Shown here one piece after another: positions 56,701 to 64,000 of a stretch of DNA of 64,000 nucleotides. How positions within the stretch are numbered: the stretch's first letter is position 1; the number at the start of each line of letters is the position of its first letter. The notes beneath the pieces are model-generated. The model saw only the letters and a list, made by a program, of their open reading frames with translations. It was not told the DNA's origin and did not search any database. The DNA is from Marchantia polymorpha subsp. ruderalis (lineage: Eukaryota; Streptophyta; Marchantiopsida; Marchantiales; Marchantiaceae): assembly GCA_037833965.1 (NCBI GenBank), contig AP031353.1:9302501-9366500 (forward strand), in the 5' to 3' direction. Both the position numbers and the translations under genes were made by a program.

Positions 56701-59700
56701 CAGCACTCTACACTTTTATCTTCGTACAACTATCTTAGGTCTTCTTACGTAAAGATCTGTTTCTTTGACAATGACTCTCAGAAATCTTGAAGACTGTCAC
56801 GATGTCAAAGGAGGAGGTTCTATTTCACAACAAAGGCATGCTTCACAAGCTGGTCATGGCTTTAACAACATGATGAATACGAAACAGGTGATGTCAGTTT
56901 GAATGAAATTTTAATTGATGTAAGCTACCTCTTGTTTTGAAATGATCTTTCTTCCATACATCCATAGAAACTGGAGAATATGCTGGTACTCCTGACCGAG
57001 GCAGTACATTTGTGGAAGTCAGAAGTTGGCATCGGTGAACCATAACATGCAGTACACTAACTATAGCGGATGGCGAATTTGGAATTTCTAAACGGGGGTC
57101 ATGCTTTCTTGAATTGTACAGGAGATGTCAAAACCTTCTCTTAACAAGGTGAAGAAGGTGGAAGCATGGGATTCTAGCGATGGTGAATACATCTCCAGCC
57201 TTATGCTCATGGCGTTTTGCGTTATCATCATGTTATAGACATTTGCAAGACGTTACGTGTTCACCATGTACTGACGTTTGCGCGGGCTTTATAATTAGGC
57301 TTTGACTGTTGCATCTGGCTGTTACTGTTTGTAGCTACGAAAAGGCCGATGGAAATCATGGGGACCATCAACAAGAAGCTACGATCCCCGAAGTAAGTAA
57401 CTTCGCTGGATCTATCCGAATGAAGCCAGTATCATAAAAACAATTGAACTCACTTTTATATTTGTGTTTATTCATTGCATCTGAAGAAGGATCTTTTCTC
57501 TACTTCAACAGTTTTTCTCTGTTTCGCCTCACTCTTAGTCATGACAAATGTAAGAGAAGGAATCTTTCCGCAACTTGTACACTGGCCGGGAGCACGAAAG
57601 TCCTGCTCAATACTTGATGGAATAATTCTTTTGTAGGACGTGTTTTGCGAGCTCCTGCTCCTATTGTAGTCTAGTGTTTGGGACAGTGATTGGGGCTGTC
57701 GTAAACGTGAGGTGAATGAGTTGATTCAGTTTGTCTTGAATGATACTCGGAGACTACAAAGTATCTGAAAATTCTCACTGTTAGAGGGTTTTCATTTTAG
57801 GGTAGTCCTCTCTCTATTTCCGTCCTACTCATACTAGCACTTACGCTCAACGAGGGCGTGCGATCTCTAGTGTTCAGCTCATGACATCACAGCACATACC
57901 AATGAGCACATTTTATTTTGCTACTTTCAGGATCTCAAACAAAGCGACTTTTCAAACCGATGGAACTGGAGTTCCCGTTCGCGATCATCAGGAAAAGGTA
58001 TGTCACTACCATTCAACTTCGAAGTATGTGAGTTGCAGATTCTTCACTGGAGTTAACAGAAGAGATTTTGTGTGGAAATACAACAGTATACACTGGTGCA
58101 GTGTTCAACTAAAGTTACTATTGTCATCGCAATAGCTTGAAGACAGTCGTCCATTATTCTTTTGGGTTATTCAACAAATATTTGTGTGTTGTAGATGAGC
58201 AGTCACAAGACCGCAGGAAATCTAGCACGAAATTCAGAAGAAAACTCCAGATTTACATCTTCGACGGCAAGGACTTCAACAACGTCCCAAGGCGTTGCAG
58301 CTGAAACTGGTGACGTCGGTCCACTGTGGTATGACCAGTGCGCGAAAAGTTATTTGACCGAGAGAATGCAACGGTTGGCCCAGCGAACTGCTCAGCAGAA
58401 GCTTCCCTTCCCGGAACGAGAAGGGTTTTCTCGCACTCCGGAGGGCATGGTTGCTTATATAGAGTTCAATGCGAAGCGCCAGAAAACAATGTGTGTGCTC
58501 AAACCAGATGCAGATAGTCGAGGCGGCTTATCTCACGGCCAAACAGAGAGGCTGTCTAATGAGGCTGAAAAAGTCAGGGGAAACCATATGTTTGTGCCTG
58601 ACTTAAAGTTTCTGGCCAATTGTGTTCCTGATAATCCGGTCCCAGCTAAAAGGAGAAGGTTGGAGAAGTGGGATGATGAACCAAAGGGTCTACTGGACCG
58701 GCTGGACGAACTTCAGTTCCGTTCACCGAACGCTAAACTTGGCGTTGTAAAAGAGGAGACACCACTGACATCCGAGAGTCGATCTCTACAAGGGAGGCAA
58801 AATGTCACCGTGAAGAAGGATACGGGCGTTTCGCCAGGTTCAAGTAAGTCGGATAGATTCTCCAATAAAGTCAGAGAACATGAAGCCGAGCACATGTTGC
58901 GACAGACGGTATCCAAACTTGTTGCTGATGCTGGTTTTGAGGGACTGAAGCAATCGTCTTTGGACCTTTTTGTGGATATCCTGGACAGCCGATTTAAGAA
59001 ATTGAGCACGGGACTGAGAGCTTTGATTGACAATTACCGGAGACAGTGTTCACAAGCAGAGTACATGAAGATGTTTTTACAAATATCCGGTAGTAGGTAA
59101 GTGGAAATTCGCTGGAATGCCGTGTCTTGAGTCCAGTTATCATTCTATCCATTACAGTTCCAGAAAGTTATGATATGCTTCGTTGGACAAGCCAAGACGA
59201 AGGGCCAGTAATCAGCACCAGCTGGGCTAGAGGCCATTTTAGATAAGGTATAAAGCTTTGCAAGTTTTCAATGAGGACCCATTTGGTGATGTATACAGTA
59301 TGGAGGATTTGATGGAGCAAGTGAAGTTGGGAGTTCAAAAGCAGCAGCTGCTTGAACAACAGCGACAAGAGCAGGAGCAACTGCTGCAGAAGCAACACCG
59401 AGAGCAGGAAGAACTGCAACGCCAAAAGCAACAGCGTGAGCAGGACGAATTGCAGAAACAAAAACAGCAGCGAGACGAGGAGCATCTGACCCAGCAAAAG
59501 CTCCAAGAGGAGCAATCACTGAAGCAACGACAAGTTGAAGACCAGCAATTACATCAACAACTGCAGAATTCTCAGAAGCAGCGACAGGTGGAACATCAGC
59601 ACGCATCTCGACAACCAGATCAAAACCACCCTCACTCACAGCAACCACAGCAGCATTTGCAGAAGCTGCGACAACCTGAACAGCAGCCCTCACAACCACC

Positions 59701-60686
59701 ACAAGCACAGCAGCAAGCACAGAAACAGAGACAAGTAGATCAGCAGCAGACGCAGCAGCAGCAATTACAAAAACAACGACAAACAGATCAGCAGCATTTG
59801 CAGCAACAGCAAGCAACGAAGCAACGACAACAAGATCAGCATCACTCGCAGCAACAGCAACTCCCACAACCACATCAACACTCACAAAAGCCACGACCAT
59901 CAGAACACCAGTATGGGCAACAACCGTCACACTTCTCAAATCATAAAAGAAGACCGCAGCCAACTCAGTCTCCATCCCGACAGGTATCTCACTTTGGCTG
60001 GATTAAGTTTAAAATGCTGTAATTTGTGGGAAGGTATGAATTTTGCTCTAGTTTGGATCCTCTTAACAGTTGGCTTACATTCCTGTCTATTATCCTAACG
60101 GAGATAGTAACCTTTATTACAGACCCTATCTGCTAAACAGGTAGGCATGCGTCCGCCATCCGCTCCTGCAGCTATGGACTCTGCGTTGAAGCAAGCTCGC
60201 AAGGCCTGTTCAGACACTATGGATCAACATAAGCAAAAAGCTGACCAGGTGATGGGTTTGATAAGGCAACATCCCCAACAGTCGTCTGTAGACATGCTGG
60301 CGTCTCCAAAGCAGGGTTCTCTATCAAGCCCGACGAAGGGCCTGTCGAAGAAATCTCCTGACGGTTACCCAGGATTGCTGCATCAAAGGCAGCCAGTTTC
60401 GCAGCAAAGTTCGGCGGACAAAGCTCAGAAGCGAAAGCAGCAACAAGTAAACATGGGACGCCATTCTCCGAATATGGGACGCAATCCGAAGAAAGTTGAA
60501 AAGGAAAGGCCACTCGATGGAAAATCCTTGGGAGAAACGCGACCAATGGTAGGGAAGAAACCTATGCAGATGATGGCGGGTGGAAATTCATCATCGTGGC
60601 ACTCGCCAATACCCAGTGTCAAGTCTCAGACTTCACCAATGTTGCAGCACATGAAGCAGCAGGCGTCTTCTCTGCAGCAGCAATGA
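53726..60686 (+). CDS. Putative histone-fold, glutamine-rich nuclear protein (10 coding exons)
   Basis: I do not recognise a named gene. Coding exons by splice consensus and phase: 53726-53999, 56267-56394, 56531-56574, 56782-56887, 57122-57182, 57335-57392, 57931-57997, 58195-59096, 59248-59983, 60123-60686. These give 979 codons plus stop with no internal stop. Residues 1-134 form an N-terminal block (SLREWLGATSYSKLLPHL; NPSYLQLNGNAVYFPLDQD across exons 1-2). PAKRRRLEKW (about 396-405) looks like a nuclear localisation signal. Residues about 480-546 (MLRQTVSKLVADAGFEGL, then SSLDLFVDILDSRFKKL) have the helix and hydrophobic pattern of histone-fold domains in TAF and SPT7-like subunits. Residues about 573-780 are dominated by glutamine. 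A coactivator (SAGA or TFIID-type) role is inference. The exon 9 acceptor is the weakest join. Confidence 0.75.
54000..56266 (+). other. Long first intron of the second gene
   Basis: The 2267-base intron starts GTGAGT and ends TTGAATAG. It splits one codon, and the joined reading NPSYLQLNG supports the boundary. No coding exon was found within it. The left part (about 54050-54450) resembles sequence at about 63400-63680 and may be a dispersed repeat. Confidence 0.6.
58195..59096 (+). other. Exon 8 of the second gene: core with NLS-like and histone-fold-like segments
   Basis: A 301-codon uninterrupted frame, by far the best-conserved-looking part. It contains GPLWYDQCAKSYLTERMQ (about residue 288), FVPDLKFLANCVPDNP (about 378), the KRRR cluster (about 399) and the histone-fold-like helices at the end. 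The donor AG|GTAAGT at 59097 is an ideal consensus. Confidence 0.8.
59300..59975 (+). repeat. Glutamine-codon-rich tract in exon 9
   Basis: CAG/CAA-rich coding sequence gives imperfect repeats such as KQRQVDQQQ and QQQLQKQRQ. The left third is charged (EQEQLLQKQHREQEELQ) and is likely a coiled coil; the right part is Q/P/H-rich. The minus-strand open frame over the same bases is a by-product. Confidence 0.85.
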
Positions 60687-62480
60687 TTTGCTCCTGGTTG
60701 AGCTAATGGTTGAATCTCACCTCGGGCATCAACTTTTGATAGCTCTACATGCAGCCGCCATTAATTGCAGATGCCTTATTGTCATATAATTTCATTATGT
60801 GCAGAATAAGCAGGTGGATAAATTATGATCCTGATTAGGCTCATTGCACTCACCACCACACATTTATTCTAGAAGCAGTTGTACATCTCTTAGAGTCTCG
60901 GCAACGGTGAAAGGTGCATGGTGCTTTTACCCTGTAAGATGACCTTCGTTGACAAGTTGTGAAGCACCAAAAGTGGACGCAATGACAACCGCAGGTCAGT
61001 CAAGTAGTCAAATAGACAATTTGTAGTTCAAGCATGTGAAGGTGCTTTTCATGTAAAATAGCAGTTAACACTATCACTGTACATAAGCACAGGGCACAAA
61101 TGTGATGCCAGTTACGGTAGTCAAGTCTCACAACTTTCATCCACATCTGCAGCATTGTAATGGTTTTGAGGTTAATGCTTCAAAATCATGCACTGATAGC
61201 AAACGCTCCTTGCTTAGTTTGACACACAGGAATAGATACAAGATAGGATAAGCTAGTGATGTCACTCGATCATTAGGGTTAGATATTCGAAAAATCGAGG
61301 AAAGGAGAAATCTTCCGGACGGTACCTGTGTGCTGCCATCGATCTCAAGGATAATACTTACTACTACACTAGATATTCAGCTTCATTTCACACATTATTT
61401 TCGTCGCGTTCTGATTGTCCTGGTGCGTGTAAGTTTTAGTTCGATACATGTTTCCAGGGCAGAATCAGGAGTGACTCATTTATTTAAAACTGCAAATTTT
61501 TTTAAGCCGTAGTTGATATGTTTGAGAACCACTGAGAAGTGAAAACGTTTCAGTTGCATGATGCTGTATTGTCCGATTATGGTCCGAAGGTCTTAGTTGA
61601 GGTTTTTTCTGCAATTCTGTAGATTGTAATCTTTTCTTGTTCACCGTGCATCGTAGCTTTTTCTCACTTTGAAATGAAGAATTTGAAAGCCTAGTGTGAA
61701 GGCGTTGAAGCTGTCAGGGCAAGGTAGGAAGAATCATTGACGGATAGAAATTCGAGTGAAGACAGTTCTTTGTTTGCTTCTAAGAACAGATAGAATGAGA
61801 GTAAGTAGCAAAAATACAAAAAAACCTATGATGTCTTTTGTTTAGCCATGCATCCGTATGATATCCAGTAGAACTGCCTGTGTGATCTTGATCTCCAGTC
61901 TGGAAAATTTTGAACCGATGGATCACTTGCGGGTAGTCTCTACTTGTACACCAATAGACGAAGTGTACCCCTCAGGATGTTACAGAGCAGTCTTCTGAGG
62001 TCGAAAGTCTCCAAGCATCGCTCCCCACTTTTTAGCCAAGCTCTTTCTTAGATTGGGTTGGATTATTATCTCCACCGCATCCTCGGTCATCCAATGTGAT
62101 ATGTGATCAGGACATGAGTAGGAATTTTTGGACCTGAATGTATTTTGGTTTGAAGTATGAAAGTAATAACTGCCACAGTGGATGTGGTGCTTGTTTGTTT
62201 TTCTGCTAAAGAACTTATCTATGACAATTTGATTATTTATACATATGCTTTTCTCACATATCAAGCTGTCTCACATATCAAGCTGGGTATGTCCCAATCA
62301 CGCTTTTGAATGGCAATGCATCATTTGTCATCCATATTGAGATCTTTCGTCTTGCATTCCGGAATGGGTACCGGATGCATTAATCCGGACAGTAATATTT
62401 TTGCGAGCAACAAACGAATAGATTCATTCACTCTTGATCTGATTACACTTGCATCTTCACTTGTCTCTTCAGAGTTCTTT
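60687..62480. other. 3' flank of the second gene; no gene seen
   Basis: The 3' UTR presumably starts after the TGA at 60684-60686. I see no clear AATAAA in the first few hundred bases. Short frames only. Confidence 0.4.
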
Positions 62481-62484
62481 CAAT

Positions 62485-62816
62485 AAAACTCTGTCTAACT
62501 TTACTTTACTTTACTCTGTCTAACTGTCTAGCCGGCTAACTTTCGGCTAGCCGGCTAGGGCCTCAAATTTAGCCGGCTAGCCGTCGGCTAATAGGCTATC
62601 AGCCGAAAATGCAATAGACCGAAATATTACACCAAAATAAATTCTACTGGATAATTTCGGCCGAATCGGACGAAATAATCGGCTGAAATCGTAAAATCCG
62701 TCCGAGTCTTCGGTTAGTTTTCGGTCTCGGATAGCGATGGCACAATTTACCCGATTAGCCGTCGGCTAATCGGGTCACAGATCGGCTAGCCGTTAGCCGA
62801 GCCGTGAGCATCCCTA
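62485..62816. mobile_element. Palindrome-rich repeat with an hAT-like right end
   Basis: The sequence is dense in CGGCTAGCCGGCTA and its variants in both orientations. It includes CTAGCCGGCTA arms near 62528-62560 and an exact CCCGATTAGCCG / CGGCTAATCGGG pair with a one-base spacer (62750-62774). The right edge reads GCCGTGAGCATCCCTA, whose complement TAGGGATGCTCACGGC is typical of hAT-type ends. I could not find a matching left TIR or an 8-bp target duplication. Confidence 0.5.
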
Positions 62817-64000
62817 ATTGCCAATCATGAAAACTGTTTAGATTGAAAACATTGTTTGCTATTCTTCTTTACGTGCAAACCATGCATTTAAACTGGACAT
62901 GCGGAAGCTATCATTCGTATTACATGTTCATAGTGATCCTTATTTCACTAAATCCACAAATTAGTATATGTCTCGAATGCTCGATATGATTATGACAAAG
63001 GTCGATTTTGCTTAAGTCACTTCATTGATATGAGCTTCACTTGCATGGAATCTTTTCGAAGCTTCGCAAATAAGGCCAAAATTTCCGAGATTTGTGCCCG
63101 GAACACCAAGTGTCAAATTAAAGAATGGAAAAATGCAAAAGTAGATGAGATTAAAACAAATAAAACTGAGAAATCCTCTTTTCCAACCCAATCCTTTGAA
63201 CTAAGATATTTATGCCGGTAATATTGAGCAGTTTGGCCCTTATTTCCCGCCTATGCGGCCCCTGTATATTTCTCCCATAAGTGACTGAAAACTTGACGCA
63301 CGTCATTTCCAAATTACTCATCACGCAAAACATGTAACTGCTTCGCAAAACTTTCTAATTATAACGGTCAAAATGGACAACGATGGATGTGGTTGTAGTA
63401 AGAGAACCAGATTGATCAAGAGGAAATACTCTACATGGTTGTAGATGCGACAGAGAGCTTTGTTGGTTTTCACATACTTCATCGATCCAGTCCACCAATC
63501 AATCCTTCTTGAGAAACATAAGATAATTTTGAAGCTTCTCATTTCAACTTTCATCCTTTTCTAAGAATGTACAGTCTCCCCTCATCTTCATTAGTAGCAG
63601 TATCAAGGTTTATACGTAGTCATTCGCAGAGCATAATCTCCTATTTTGAACCCACACACTCCACAGTAGTATCCTGATAATTCGTCACTGCAAATGATGT
63701 GTCTCCCGAGTTATGAACAACCTCATACAGTCTTATAAAATCATGTTTCTTGAAAACCAACAGAGTGTACGTCCAGCTATCCACATCACTTTTATACATG
63801 TTTCACTGTGTGGGATTGTATCTGAAAAGGCATAACTATTATAAACAATTGAATGGCAACATTTCATGTAATGCAGATGTATATTATGGACAAATTTTCA
63901 GGGAAAAATATAAAGAATTCGTAAACTTTCTAGAAAAAACTTTAATACATCCTACACAGTTTGTTCTGAAACCATGCTGACCAATAAAGATCGAGATCTG
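62817..64000. other. Gene-free right edge
   Basis: Only short frames without recognised domains. About 63400-63680 shares scattered blocks with intron 1 of the second gene (for example a TAGTAGCAGTA block and a TTTTGA-CCCAC-ACTC block), suggesting a shared old repeat. Confidence 0.35.

Noticed and set aside
59268-59975. 235-codon minus-strand open frame rich in V and A
   Set aside because: Antisense image of the CAG/CAA-rich exon 9; the plus strand is supported by splicing phase and flanking exons.

Overview
The window looks like nuclear DNA of a land plant, probably a bryophyte or another non-flowering lineage. The evidence is two intron-rich genes with GT-AG introns, plant-type Ty1/copia and Ty3/gypsy retrotransposons primed by initiator tRNA-Met, many small TIR elements, and purine-rich leaders upstream of the genes. 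The species call is an inference from style, not a match. There are no bacterial operons, CRISPR arrays or rRNA genes, and I saw no convincing tRNA.

Layout. (1) 1-5 kb is a cluster of DNA-transposon-like elements: a TA-flanked 532-bp MITE, an element with about 84-bp inverted ends holding a 166-bp tandem duplication, and a second TA-flanked element of 2.27 kb carrying a broken copia reverse transcriptase. (2) 5-14.4 kb has no recognised gene, but holds two unusually perfect palindromic sites. (3) 14.4-26.8 kb carries a 23-exon gene for an XRN2/XRN3-type 5'-3' exoribonuclease (1132 aa) behind a purine-rich leader with a GGAA microsatellite. (4) 26.8-47.1 kb is an AT-rich retrotransposon block. 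It contains a heavily decayed minus-strand gypsy relic, a recognisable 5.67-kb copia element with both LTRs inserted beside or into it, and a plus-strand gypsy chromovirus array with three LTRs. (5) 47.1-51.9 kb has no recognised gene; it has a strong hairpin and adjacent palindromes. (6) 51.9-60.7 kb carries a second plant gene: a purine-rich leader, then 10 coding exons for a 979-aa protein with a nuclear-localisation-like cluster, a histone-fold-like segment and a long glutamine-rich tract. Its identity is unknown to me; a transcription coactivator subunit is the best guess. (7) 60.7-64 kb is gene-free, with an hAT-like palindromic repeat near 62.5-62.8 kb.

Functionally, the two host genes are both on the plus strand and 27.5 kb apart, separated by the retrotransposon block. 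One would act in nuclear RNA turnover and Pol II termination, the other probably in transcription. I see no evidence that they are co-regulated beyond the similar architecture of their leaders. Exon joins were worked out by hand from splice consensus and reading phase. Both gene models close without internal stops and in frame, but neither has been checked against transcripts.
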